64,000 nt of DNA from Dipteris shenzhenensis (lineage: Eukaryota > Polypodiophyta > Polypodiopsida > Gleicheniales), in the NCBI GenBank assembly GCA_047967505.1, contig CM106541.1, one strand, 5' to 3'. Both the position numbers and the translations under genes were made by a program. The notes beneath the pieces are model-generated. The model made no database searches, had not been told where the DNA came from, and saw nothing but the letters and a program-made list of their open reading frames with translations. Shown here in pieces: positions 1 to 13,333 of the stretch (within the stretch, counting starts at the first letter, position 1; each line of letters opens with the position of its first letter).

Positions 1-817
1 TCGCATGAGTTGAATGATCCCCTCGGGTGGGGACCCCAAGAGAATAAGCTACTGAAGCTAGATGATCCCCATGGGTGGTAGACCCAAGAAGCTCATCATC
101 TACTTATGCTCACTGAGCTAAGCTGGTCCCAAGGATGGAAGACCCCTAAGAGGTGGCTGTAGAAATGGCTAGTGCTACCACTAGTCCGGGGCAAGGACAA
201 AATACAAAATTAGAAAGTATCCCAGCCATTCTCCCTCCTCTGCTAATTGAGTCCCCATTACTAAGTTTTGCTGCCAAAACTCCCTCCAACCTAATTCAGA
301 TCACAAGGACCGTATTGAAAAATGTAAAATGCGGGGACTAGTTGTGCGAAAATTAGATGAATCATAGAAGGAAGAACAAGTATGGTGTCTTTGAGATCTA
401 CCTAACTATATTACACTGGTTTATTTATACATGATTGCCAAACCGGCATACAAAACTGCACTGAAACCACTCCCCTAACTACAACATGTGGGCGATGGAG
501 CTATGCTGCGGAAATAGGATACCCAAACAGCGCCCATGGGAGCTAGATGCTAAAATGGGGGCGGGGGGGGAGGGGACCCTGTTTATATATAGGGGCTGGG
601 AAAGGCCTGTTTTGGCCAACCCAACCAGCCTGAACTGGCCTGGTCGGGCTGTTTGCCCAGGTTGAGGCTGCCTATAAAAGGCCCCTCCCCCGGCCCACTT
701 TCTATGCATTTCACTGCCCTTTTGAGGCCCCAATCGTGCCAAATCTGCTGCGTAGGAGCTGCAATTGGCTGACAAGGTACCCAGTTGTCACTGCCACCTA
801 GGCCCTGAAGCAAGTGA
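1..817. other. Repeat-derived sequence, no gene
   Basis: No coding region is recognisable. The first 150 bases carry three short degenerate copies of a motif of the type gatcccc-a-gggtgg-gaccc-aag. A GC-rich stretch at about 600-720 contains a TATA-like core (cctataaaaggcccc, near 670) and resembles the promoter part of the LTR that follows, so this may be another LTR fragment. A G-run (ggcgggggggg) lies near 560. Confidence 0.4.
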
Positions 818-2050
818 TGTTAGAAAATACCCAACAGAGGGTACAAACAGCGGAAGATTGATAGTAATGCCCAGGAGCTCACACAGTGTGGTGTGGGTGT
901 GGAATCACAAACTTCTTTACTTATGTGCATAAAATAGATGTGCAGACTCATCAATAGACAATGAACCAGCCAGATAGAGAAACCACCAAAATATATATTT
1001 CCGTCCAAAACTATGGACACAATACAAAATAGATAGATCCAGAGTCCCACCAATGGTATGGTCCTCTGATCTAACCACCAGGTCCTTCTCCAATCTGCTG
1101 GCTATCTCTAGACTCGAGCCCGCATGCTCCACCTCGAGCGTCTGTAGACTTTCCGTCCAGTGTGTTCTTCTCCACCTCACTGCCTGTGAATCAGCCTAGG
1201 TGGGCAGCCCCTGCCAAGCTATGTCTGCAGCACACAGGTCCCCTTGGTCCTCCTGAATGTAGGCCCCAAGATAACTGTTCCACTGCTCCAACCTGCTTGT
1301 GAATGCATGCTCCAAAAGATGATGATCTCAGCACCTTGCTGCCCTAGAAGACAGCCAAGGTCCAGCCCCTTCCTGGCTACGTCTGCAGCCCTTCAAGCAC
1401 CCTCTCACCTCCTGGATATAGGTCCAGAGGGTGGCTTCCTGCTGCTCCTTTCTGCCTCCTGGAATGCTGGCTGCTGGATGATTTGTGAGGCATCAAGCCT
1501 CTCCTTTTATAGGCCCTAAGGCCTGCTGTAGAAAACCGACCAGCCAGCTTCATACTGGCCGACCAGTCTGCTGCTGGTCCAGCCCTTTAAGGGCTCACAA
1601 AACTAGGCCTTTATGGCCCACACTTTTAGGGCTTTTGGCCCTCCAATCTAGGCAAGGGCCCAGCCCCTAGGTCAGCCCTATATAAGGCCTGGTTGGCTGC
1701 CTCAAAGCAGCCACGTGGCACTGCACCACTGGCCCAGGCCATATGCACCCTATTGCAGCGTTCCTGCAGGCTCCAGCCTGCCCTGTTTGCAGCGCCATGA
1801 TTGTGCCTCTCTGCTGCAGCATCCTTGCCTCCTGCCAGGTCTATACCAGCCCCGTACAACCACATATGCATCCCATACCTTCTCCGTACTAAAGCGCCGT
1901 CTGTCCTTGCTGGAAATCCCTGCGCAATCAGGCTGCTGCAGGTCCCTGATGTCCACATGTCTCTTCTCTGGGCATCTTCTACCCTAGGTCTCCCTCCCCC
2001 ACGCTCTCCTCATTTGGGGGCTTACAAATGGGGAGGTGACCTTTCCAACA
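818..2050 (-). repeat. Probable LTR (about 1.23 kb) of a minus-strand retrotransposon
   Basis: Read on the minus strand the segment starts TGTTGGAAAGG and ends TTTTCTAACA, giving TG...CA ends. It is preceded by a purine run GAGAGGGGG (2051-2059), a good polypurine tract for a 3' LTR. A TATA-like core (CCTATAAAAGGAG on the minus strand, near 1502-1514) lies inside. Open frames within it are not recognisable proteins. No second full copy was found in the window, so its 5' LTR is lost or belongs elsewhere. Confidence 0.5.
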
Positions 2051-2604
2051 CCCCCTCTCACAGACACATCTCGGCCCAATGCCAACACGTCGATGAAGAT
2101 GCTCCAGTAACTCCCTGGTCGTAGTCCTCTGGAACCTTTCGGTGTCGAAATCTTTTCCTGGCTTTTCATCCAGTGGCTCCTGCTCCACCAGGTCCGGTTC
2201 CGCTTCCGCACACCATCCTGGTACATAGGTCCATCTCTGGTAGCACCTCCTTGCACCACCTCCTTCAGTCACGTTCCTGCCTTCGAACTCGAGCAACCCA
2301 GCCTCTACGATCTTCCAATTGTGCCCCTCATAATGAGTGAACAACCTGGAGTCTTCCAGGCACCATGCTCTGAGGGTCTATTTCAACCCGTCCTTCCTTT
2401 GGAAAGGTCTGCAACAAAAGTACATCTCCAGATAACCTAGACCGCGAACTTTAAACGCACCTGACTGAACCTAAGTCACCCTCCTTCTCGCAAGGACACA
2501 ATCCTCCAGTCGTAGAAGTCGATTCCCAAGAGCTTCTGAATCAGGGTCGTCCTTCAACAAGGTCCCTACCTTCAGGTTCCCACACCTGTGAGCCTCCTAC
2601 TTGG
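2051..2604 (-). other. Retrotransposon leader/internal remnant
   Basis: This 0.55-kb stretch lies between a polypurine tract (2051-2059) and a primer-binding site (2605-2616), both in minus orientation. It contains a 121-codon open frame (1979-2344) with no recognised domain. It is best read as the leader of an LTR element whose gag-pol was deleted, or as the junction of two different elements. Confidence 0.35.
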
Positions 2605-2667
2605 GCTCTGATACCATGTTAGAAATCAAGAGGGAATGAATCACGCAAACCTCCACCCAAGATCTCT
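2605..2667 (-). repeat. Primer-binding site plus 51-bp LTR end fragment
   Basis: The minus strand reads TGGTATCAGAGC (2605-2616), the classical plant site for initiator tRNA-Met priming. It directly abuts an LTR end ...GATTTCTAACA. Only about 50 bp of this LTR (2617-2667) is present. The same 50 bp recurs in inverted orientation at 5126-5176. Its sequence does not match the 818-2050 LTR, so the two probably come from different elements. Confidence 0.6.
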
Positions 2668-3090
2668 GTCATCCTACTTCAACATGTATCCACTTGCTTG
2701 GTACTATTTCTTTTTGTTTTTCAATAGTATGCTTATTAAGAAATGAAATGTTTTCCTACTGTTCAGTTACGGACAATGGGGACTAGGTCTAGCATTTGAG
2801 GGTGGACCCTCTTGCTTGGGGTTATGGGCATTAGTGATCCACAAGAGTGATGGCCTCTCTTTGAGAGGGACATCTGGAAACCACACCCCACCTGAGTACC
2901 CAAACATGGGACCAATCAAATGCACAGATTGCAAACCAACCTAGGAACCATTCAAGAGAATGTTCCCTGAGCTTTGGGTGTGGGCCTGGCAGCATGCCAA
3001 GAGTGATGGAGATACAAGATAAGACAACAAACAAATAAGCTCAGTATGGCTCAATTATGACCTCAGAGTACGTCAATAGATAGTCTAAGC
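2668..3090. other. No feature seen
   Basis: No gene, RNA or repeat structure is apparent. It lies inside the putative WDR5-like first intron or its 3' flank. Confidence 0.4.
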
Positions 3091-4455
3091 TGTTAGGAAC
3101 CCGTGGGTGCGATCAGAATTGAATTCTGACAACTTTGAAATTTTAGGGTTTTTGGGAGTGACACGTGGCAAACTGCCACATGGAATCTGAGCTAGCAGGT
3201 CAGTCCACCTGTCCCACACATGTGGTAGCATGCATGGCAAGTGGCAGGGCATGCAGGCCAAGTGTTTGGCCCCAAATCTGGTAGATTTGGGACACGTTGT
3301 GGGCTGTCCTCTTTGGGACTACAGCCCACCAAAAATCTGGGACAAGTGTCTACCTTCCACTCTAGGCCTTGGGGGGCGGGGGGGCTGAGCCTATAAAAGA
3401 AGGCCTCTCCCCTTCATTCCTCACATGAAAATTTCGTCACTTTTCTTCTCCCTCCTTTTGGATGATGCCACAGAACCTCTCCAGCTCCTTGGGTGCAGCC
3501 AGCTTCTCCCCACGCCATTCTCTCACCTCAGCAGCACTTTCTCTCTCTACAACAGCACATGCTCTCTCTACAGTTCCAGCCCCTCCTCCTCAGAAATCTG
3601 CCACCTCTCAGCTCTTTTGGAACAGCAGCAACATCCTCTCTCCTTCTCCTAGCCTGGAGCAGCCACAGCCCCTTTCTCTCTCCTGCTGCAGTCTTTCTCT
3701 CTCTACTGCAAAATTTCTCTCTCTACTATTCCAGCCCATTTCCCTTGCAAAAATCTGCCTTTCTGTGCACCTCTGGAACAGCAGCAGCTCCTCTCTTACA
3801 TCCCCTCCCTTGGACTCTCAACACTCTCCCCTCTTCATATTTTGTCACACCTATTACTTTGAGTTCTACCTAAAGTTTGAAGGTCAATCTAACACTGATA
3901 TTTCAAGCTATTTTCTAAAGTTTTAAATAAATTGACCATACTTCTTACGTAGAATGAGTTTTCTTAGAGTTTTTAAGTCTAGAATCTAAGGATAACTATA
4001 ACACATATGTTTATATTTCCTTGGAGCTTTCTCTCTCTAGCCTACGGGCTGTTTTTCTAAGCTGTTCTTATTCCAGCTCCATTTCCACACTCTCCTCACC
4101 CAAGGTAGCTTCAGAGGCATCAAGGACTTCATCTACAAAAGGGATCAAGTCACGAAGGGAGCCTGTATTGTCAAGTTTATCTCATTTACAGCACTATTTC
4201 ATGTTGTTTCTACTATCTTTCTAGAAACTAGTGCTTGCCTCTAATGTTGGATGTAAGTGGTGATTGTTGCAGGCTTCTTCCTTGTGGATTGGGCAAGCCA
4301 AGAGTTGAAACCTGAGCTTGGAGTCCTCCTTTTTGTTGTCTACCCTACACATATGCTCTTGAGTCTTGTATCTAGGTCCTAGGTTTTCACTGAGTTCATC
4401 AGTTTGGAAGGTGCATTGCACCTTGGTCTTGTATCTCCATTTTCAAGAATAAAGT
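3091..4455 (+). repeat. Possible LTR with promoter and polyadenylation signal
   Basis: The segment starts TGTTAGGAACCC. It has a TATA-like core cctataaaagaagg near 3391, a CT-rich transcribed region (3420-3840) and an AATAAA at 4448-4453, followed by a G-run. This U3-R-U5 layout suggests a plus-strand LTR, but no partner LTR or primer-binding site was found. The Ser/Leu-rich open frames at 3425-3926 are products of the CT bias. Confidence 0.3.
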
Positions 4456-4673
4456 GAGCCTGGATAAGGGGGGGGGGGCCGTCTTGGCCCCTCAATCATA
4501 TTGCATTTTCCAATGATGTCACTTTGTGTTTAAGCTGTATAAGTCTTAATTCCAGCTTAATTGCAAACTCTTAAGTTCAAGTATATGTGTTTGGCAACTC
4601 GCAATCATCTCATTCAAATGCCTCTGCAAAATCCGTTGTCTGAATTGATAGAAAGCACCGAGTAGTTTACAAT

Positions 4674-5130
4674 CTCTCCACTCTTACACACACTCAACTC
4701 AGATAGATGGTCACAGATGCAACAAACACTCTCTCAGAAATAAATATGGATGGAGAGAGAAAGAGAGTATATTCATCCACCAGATGGTGGGCAGAAAAAT
4801 AGCTCCAAAGGAGCAGTATAAAACACAGCAAAGTGCTAGAGAATATTGATGGACTCTCTCTCTCATCAACTGATCCAGTGCAAGACTGAAAGCCCCTCTC
4901 CAAGGCTGTGTTCAGCACTCAGATCTGGAGCAGTTGGTGAGAGAGAGAGTCCATCAATATTCTCCAGCACTTTGCTGTGTTTTGTACTGCTCCCTTGGAG
5001 CTATTTTTCTGCCCACCATCTGGTGGATGAATTTACGCTCTTTGTCTCTCCGTCCATATTTATTTCTGAGAGAGTGTTTGTTGCATCTGTGATCATCTAT
5101 CTGAGTTGAGTGTGTGTAAGAGTCGGAGAG
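4674..5130. repeat. Foldback: inverted repeat with 200-bp arms and 58-bp loop
   Basis: Arms 4674-4872 and 4931-5130 are inverted copies of each other with about a dozen mismatches by eye (about 94% identity), separated by 58 bases. Each arm contains a TATA-like string (gtataaaacacagc in the left arm, one base changed in the right). The right arm runs straight into an LTR-like end (5131-5176). The structure is most simply two LTR fragments in inverted orientation. A transcript across it would form a long near-perfect hairpin. Confidence 0.85.
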
Positions 5131-5810
5131 ATCTTGGGTGGAGGTTTGAGTGATTCATTCCCTCTTGATTTCTCACAAGTGACACTCATCTCCATTTTTT
5201 AAATTTGGTATCAATAGAGAAGCGGCTTGAACAGGTGTCAAACCTCTGAGGTGACGTCTCCAACAGGGGTAGAACATCAATGTTGCTGCTGAAGCTCGGT
5301 GTAGACCGAGGCAATAGCTCACAATAGCAAATGAAGCTGTTAGAGCAAGGCAGCAGCTCAAAGAAGCAAATGATTGGCTGTAGAAGCAATGTAGCAGCTA
5401 ACGACAAGCTCTAGAAGCAACGTAGCAGCTTACAGCTGCAGACGGCAAGCTGTAGAAGCAATGTAGCAGCTCAGTTGACAACACCGAGCTGTAGACAGCA
5501 AGGCAGCAGCTTACAGCTTCGAAATATGCGCTGCTGCAGCTGATATCACATGTAGAGGCTACTATCTCACTGGTGGAGCAGTGATGCAGCTGAGTAGATC
5601 AGAAGTCAGCTACTGTAGCACAATGTTGAGGTGGTGGCAGAGGCAGCAAACGAGATGATCTCAGGCATTTGTGGAGCATGGGCAGTGATTGATGCAGTAG
5701 ATGAGGCAGCTCACAAATGATGAGATAAGCTCAAGGAGAGCTGTATTGGACATTGTTGCAGGGTAAAGGTGGTTCTGATACCAAATGTAAAAAATTGAGA
5801 TGAGATGAGT
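5131..5810. repeat. Inverted LTR ends flanking a leader with short tandem repeats
   Basis: A plus-strand LTR end (ccctcttgatttctcaca, to 5176) is followed by TGGTATCAATAG (5206-5217). A minus-strand counterpart has TGGTATCAGAA (5773-5783), and the ~30 bases around both sites match in inverted orientation (5186-5215 and 5776-5805). Between them, about 5310-5530, a degenerate unit of the type gctgtagaagcaatgtagcagct recurs several times at ~40-60 base spacing. Two retroelement leaders facing each other is unusual. No protein is encoded. Confidence 0.5.
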
Positions 5811-6720
5811 GCTCCGTGAACTTATGCTGAAAGTAAAAGAGTAAAAACCACGAGCACAACTTCTACTCATTATTCCAAGGGAGCGAACCTCATACATCAG
5901 CTGAAGGTAAAAAGTTAGGCATCTGTAGATCCACAATTATCTCCAACTTCCCATGAATCTCTCAATCAGCTGATCATCTAACTCTTTAGCATTGATCGCA
6001 TCACTTGGAGACATGGTGCCCCTTAATCACATAGATGACTAGGGACATTTCCAACAAGAACAAAGCCCTTGCTGCCAACAAGGTCATCCTTTGGAAATAA
6101 AACGACTAACAAGGGAGAGGCAAAGGAGGGAAGAAACGTACAAGAAAAAGGCCCCATACAAGCCCGAAGTGGGAGCCAGTCACAGCTTCCCCAAAAACGC
6201 ACCAAAATTATCAATAAACTGCTCGCATATCTGCTCTTGTAGCCTTGATGATGCACCTATACGGTCTGATTTCGTGCTTTAACTTTCAAGCAAAGAGCTC
6301 ATGACCCTGTCAGCATTCTCCAACCATATTGGGTAGCTGTGAGAGTATGTCAACGTCCATGACCATCCTACAAACTCACATAAATGTGGAATTGCCTTGG
6401 ATACAACCACATAGACAAAATGAGCTTTGAAAGTAACAGGGAAAACACACTTGAGAAATGGAAAGGGGAGGTGGAATCTTGGCCTCAGAAGGAGAGCACG
6501 GAAGAAGTGGGCTGAAGCATAAGAGAGGAAGGAAGAATGCAAGGGGCTTAGACTAAGAGAGGGAAATTTTCTTTTGATACGCATTCTTCGTCTTGTGGAA
6601 GAGAGTAGAGAGAGAGGACATGAGAAACAAAGTGTGAAAACACCCGCTATGTTTTTCATGTCATATAAAAACCCGAGACAAAGGCAAGGGTAAGAATGTA
6701 AAATCATATAAAAGAAAGAT
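5811..6720. other. Non-coding, nothing recognised
   Basis: The open frame at 6279-6776 (minus, 165 codons) is rich in hydrophobic and serine residues and shows no domain. It looks like chance. This part probably belongs to the long WDR5-like first intron. Confidence 0.4.
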
Positions 6721-6724
6721 GTGT

Positions 6725-7015
6725 GCATGCATATGAGGCTTGGTGTTTCTTTGCAGCTGCCCACTACCAAAGGCATTAACAGCTCACTAAATTGTTCATA
6801 AGACTAGACCATATGCAATCAAATTAGATTACAAAATGACAGCGCAATATACCTGATTAGTTACGAGTTTACTGCATCATTGATGTCAAAATGGCTTCCA
6901 CTTAGTAACCCCTCCTTTACTCACACAATCGCTTGCAACTCTCAATCCCTTTGGAGCTAACCCATCCATCATGGATATCAAAATGTTAATTCCTAATTCC
7001 TCTTTCAAAAAAGCC
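6725..7015. repeat. Direct repeat, copy 1
   Basis: The block starting gaggcttggtgtttctttgcag, and a second block with cctcctttactcacacaatcgcttgcaactctca, recur in the same order and orientation at about 7765-7990, diverged by tens of percent. The minus strand of both copies can be read as a short protein-like stretch (LKEELGIN versus LKEVSTVN, both followed by VSKGG), which hints at an old duplicated exon or transposon ORF. I do not recognise the family. Confidence 0.5.
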
Positions 7016-7246
7016 AATAACCTCTCCCATCAGCATCAGAGTCATTACATGAAAGTGCTTACTGTTTCGCACAAAATTTATTAGCTTTAAGCAAACTTAG
7101 CATTCACAACAAATATACCCGGATGACTCCACGAACATTCCCAAACTCATCCTCTAAAACACAACATAGTGCAGTTTCAATCTCACAATAGTCACTCATA
7201 AGATTGAAAACCATAAACTAGGGACTAGCTACTATGACATCCCCAC

Positions 7247-7292
7247 TGACGTCATCAGCACCCAACAGTGGGTGCAGACCATAGTATAAAAG
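7247..7292 (+). promoter_or_regulatory. Promoter-like cluster: TGACGTCA and TATA box
   Basis: A perfect bZIP-type palindrome TGACGTCA (7247-7254) is followed by the inverted repeat caccc-aacagt-gggtg and then TATAAAAG (7285-7292), a plausible plus-strand core promoter. There is no clear gene downstream. It lies antisense within the putative WDR5-like intron and could be a relic of an LTR or MITE. Confidence 0.3.
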
Positions 7293-7764
7293 ATCCTTCA
7301 GAGCTGTGTTTTGCATCTGTAAGTGAATTGCATTTATAGTGCTCTCTCCCAATTGAGCATCTAATGTTTGAACCTTTACCCTGTAATTCTTGATTTTTCT
7401 TCTCTATGCCATCATATGCAGACATTTAAACACTTGTAGCTTGCATGGATGATACCAAATGTTGATTCCAAGCCTCCAACATTGCGATCCTTTTGTCTCT
7501 TTCATTAAGCAAAGATTGATATCTATTGGCTGTGAAGGCTACTTGCTCCATGACCAATCAACCTTCGACAATATCCTAACAAACATATATTGCTTTAAGC
7601 AAACATAGCATTCACAACAAATCCTGCAGCCAACACCCTGTCAACTTGGACTGATCTAAGCCTTGATGTTAGAACACATATAACCAATCCCCGCAATGCA
7701 TCCTCAAGACAAACTCAATAGTAAGAATGCACAATCAATTGATTTGACCAAATAGAAGAAAGAA

Positions 7765-7990
7765 GAATGCACATGTATGAGGCTTGGTGTTTCTTTGTAA
7801 CTGCCCGCTACCATGGGCATTAGATATCTGGAAATAGTCAATTTTCCTGACTGCAGATATCGCAATGGCTTTCACATGTGAATCCCTCCTTTACTGACAT
7901 GAAATCACTTGCAGCTCTCACTCCCTACCATATCGATCATGGGTAACCCAAGGTTCACTGTTGAGACCTCTTTCAAACAAGCCACTAAGC
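7765..7990. repeat. Direct repeat, copy 2
   Basis: Diverged second copy of the 6725-7015 segment. A shorter shared piece (gctttaagcaaac-tagcattcacaacaaat) also occurs at about 7083 and 7590, and in decayed form near 8035. The whole 6.7-8.06 kb region is therefore an old, shuffled duplication. Confidence 0.5.
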
Positions 7991-10320
<2,330 letters not shown>

Positions 10321-11611
10321 ACAGACTTCTTGGAAGCCTATTCAAACCCAGAGTTTTCATACCTCTGGTCTAACTATAACTTTTCTTTACCCTACATATC
10401 CCCTCCTCAGAAATGGATAAGTTTTCGGCGTCCTAATAGGGCCTCCCCCCGCAGGCCAGTAGGGCTTCGATAGCCCTACTTAGGTTATGTCGTCACTCTC
10501 TTAAAGACATCGTTTGGAGGAAGCTCGATATCTTTAGAACCCAAATCTCAATTCCATCCATAGAGTCCCAATACCATGTCAAATGCATCCATCACCCAAA
10601 TGTGATTAGCAAACTTCCCACCTTCAATGGTTATGTTCATGATGACTCGTGAAGCAAAGTTGCCACCTACGTGTTGCTCCTCCCCATGCAAGTTTGTCAG
10701 TTCCTTTGCCTTCAAACATGGCGATCACTTTTCCAGGCACCAGGGCCTCCTCGAAGCCCTTCCCTACTCCATCAAGCCATATCACAATCACATAAGTTTA
10801 GCATTGGCATACTGTCCATGATTGCAACCATAGACTACAACAAAAGGATGTAGGTAATAGGCTTGGAACACATATTAATTTCAAGCTTTGTCTAAATTGT
10901 AAAGTCCACTTTAAATCACACTTGAAATGATATGTTCTTTGATGTTGTAAGTACTAAGCCCTTCTGGTATACGATACCCTTAATTTTAAACCTAGACTCG
11001 GCTTTAAAATACCAAGTGCAATGACATATCCTCGAGTTTTATAAGGCCCTTCCAATTCAAGTCTTTGGAACAATGTCATTAAGAGTAGAATTTATGCAGC
11101 CTTATCTTCAACCATATGCAATTTTAACATCTTCCTTCATGACAATCTCTAACAATCCACCATTAAACCTAGGGAACCAGCTAGACTCAAGGACTTATCT
11201 ACATCAAAACCAACCTTCCATCACTATTTGATTCATGCACCTCCCATGAACCTAAAATTAGATGTAGTTCCTCTAAATGAAATCCTTTAAATGAGTGTGT
11301 GGATGCTTTTTAAATGTAATGTATATATTGGTTCTCTCGACTATCTTACTATTGTATTTTTAGATACCTTTTGCTTCATTGCAATTTAACTCAAGCGTGT
11401 TTTAGGCCACGAGCATGGCTACTTGTATCATCTACCTTTATTACAACAATCATTCCTTCATATATAGTTGAGATCGACCATTAAAACATGCATCCTTCTT
11501 TAAAGTTCCTAAATTTATGTTTGTTGCAACTTTTTTTTTTTTTGACTTCTTATATAAAGAAGCTAGGGTTTCCCACACCAAAATCACCATCAAGAAGCAT
11601 TTGACATTTCT
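10321..11611. other. AT-rich non-coding; possible retropepsin remnant on minus strand
   Basis: The minus strand at about 10560-10690 reads ASRVIMNITIEGGKFANH followed by IWVMDAFDMVLG, which recalls the core and flap end of a Ty3/Gypsy aspartic protease, but stops interrupt both sides. The rest (10.8-11.5 kb) is AT-rich with no recognised feature. A T14 run lies at about 11530-11543. Confidence 0.3.
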
Positions 11612-13105
11612 TTTTTTTGCAAGGGAAAATCAAAATTGTATTCAAACCAAAAAGAGTAAATACAATACAAAGAAAAATGCAATGTCCTATAGAAAGGATG
11701 ATGTATAATTCAATTCAAAATGGCTATGAGTTGATAAAACAATTTATTTTTCTTCCCAAAGTGCCTGAGAGTCCTTAAAGGTCTTTCACAACCTACCCCT
11801 GCAGTAACATTAACCTCTGACCCTTCTTAAAAACAATAGCATTTCTGACTTCCCAAATGTGCATGATGATCACTGCCCTTATTAGCTACCATGCATTGTA
11901 CAAGACCTCATTTAGCTTACCTTTATCACCCAAAATAGCAGTCCTCCACATAACCCGAATACCATGGAGAGGAAATCTAGCCATTTACGCATCTTGCACC
12001 AAAGGCACTTGACTTGAAAACATTCCCAAAATAGATGCAGAATGATTTCTTTCTTATACTTACATAGAGGACATGGAGATTCTGATCTTATAGGCAATTT
12101 ACAATCAACTATCCTCCAAAGCAAAAAATTGAGTATCATTGATGGAGTCGCACTCCAAACCCTCAACAATCTACATCTCCATCCCACAAGGCTATCCATA
12201 GGGGCATATGGCTTCCACAAATCTTAGTCTCAAGGACTACCCATTGAGAAGGTTCCATTTTGAAATCCTTCATTGCATAATTCTGTAGAGGTTTACCAGA
12301 TGCCATCACAAATCCCAGAAAGGCATCTTTCGTTTTAAAGACACTACTAGTGGGCCAGTCATTTTTAATTCTATTTAAAAGGAGTCTCATTAGTCCATAC
12401 TTTCTGATAGGCAACTAATAAGCGATCTCAAGTAATTGAATAGAAGCCACCCACATGACTCTAAATCCCATATTTGCCTAAACTTTTTCAGTCCTTTGCG
12501 GAACAACTTCTTCACTAGCCTTGGATGAGTTGAGACAAGGGCTGTGGTCCTCCTCTAAAAGACCAATTAGATAGCCAGAGAGATCTATGAAGAGAGAACT
12601 ATCCCGATATAAAGATCCTAGTCTCATCTAGTGGCAACTCTTATTTCTCATTTTCAAAATTTGAACAAACTTGGTAAGCAGTTAGACTAAGGATTTTTGA
12701 CAAAGATATCTACAAATATAAGATCTTGCCAAGGACCATCAATGCCACAAGTTCCATTTTTATATATCCAATGCCTTACTAGTATAGCCCATGGCTTATT
12801 GTTGCAACCTAGCTTTAGAAGCCACTTAGAGCACAATACCTCACATATATCCCTCATATTTTCTAGACCTGCACCACCCTCTGATTTACGAGAGGATAAA
12901 AGATCCCAGGAACACACATGCCATTGTTCCTTCTAGATAAAGTCACACATTAAGCGATTCTTCACGACTATAATTCTTCAAAATCAAGGATAACTTATTT
13001 CCTTTCCACTCATCGTATTTATCGGAGAACTTTTAAGCATACAATTCATATTTTTCTTTAAGAGAAATACTAATTTCAATCGGGCAAACCAGATATCTCA
13101 GAATC
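11612..13105 (-). mobile_element. LINE A, 3' segment (RT zinc-binding C terminus and poly-A end)
   Basis: This is the 3' end of an L1-type LINE. The minus strand carries the C-terminal zinc-binding domain of plant LINE reverse transcriptases. At 12687-12917 it shows the GGAGLENM...KWLLKLG pattern typical of the region after the RT. At 11912-12220 it shows WRIVDCKLPI...CPLCKYKKEIILHLFWEC, the CX2C...HX4C zinc motif. Frames are broken. The element ends in a short A-run (T8 on plus, 11611-11618) preceded by the usual GAATACAATTTTGATTTTCC-type 3' UTR. At 13106-13110 it is interrupted by Copia-1 and resumes at 19012. Confidence 0.8.
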
Positions 13106-13110
13106 ACAGT
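13106..13110. repeat. Target-site duplication of Copia-1 (left)
   Basis: ACAGT at 13106-13110 repeats exactly at 19012-19016 directly outside the two LTRs, fixing the element ends at 13111 and 19011. Confidence 0.9.
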
Positions 13111-13280
13111 TGAGAGTGCTCTCAACGGAAGCAAGAACGGGAGAAGGAGAGAGAGAGACAGAGAGCCACACAAGTTTGGTGGGTGCAGAACCACCCTAAT
13201 CTTCTTTTTCATTCATTTATATATGTGTTTGAGTATTGTACATAACTGGGGTTAAGGCACAGTGACCTTTAACCCCCACA
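13111..13280 (-). repeat. Copia-1 3' LTR (170 bp)
   Basis: Identical by eye to 18842-19011. On the minus strand it starts TGTGGGGGTTAAAGG and ends GAGCACTCTCA. It contains a CT-rich stretch and an AT-rich tatatat core. At 170 bp it is very short for a plant Copia LTR. Confidence 0.93.
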
Positions 13281-13333
13281 ACCTCCCACTTAAAGGACAA
13301 TGTGCCTTTAAGAGAGAACAACTAGTGAGCATA

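Noticed and set aside
818-2667. 818-2050 and 2617-2667 as the two LTRs of one element
   Set aside because: Only TGTTAGAAA is shared at their ends; the rest does not match, so they were kept as separate fragments.
3425-3926. Ser/Leu-rich frames of 75-154 codons
   Set aside because: CT-rich transcribed part of a putative LTR; no protein signature.
6279-6776. 165-codon minus-strand frame
   Set aside because: No domain, no ATG context of note, composition like random AT-rich sequence.
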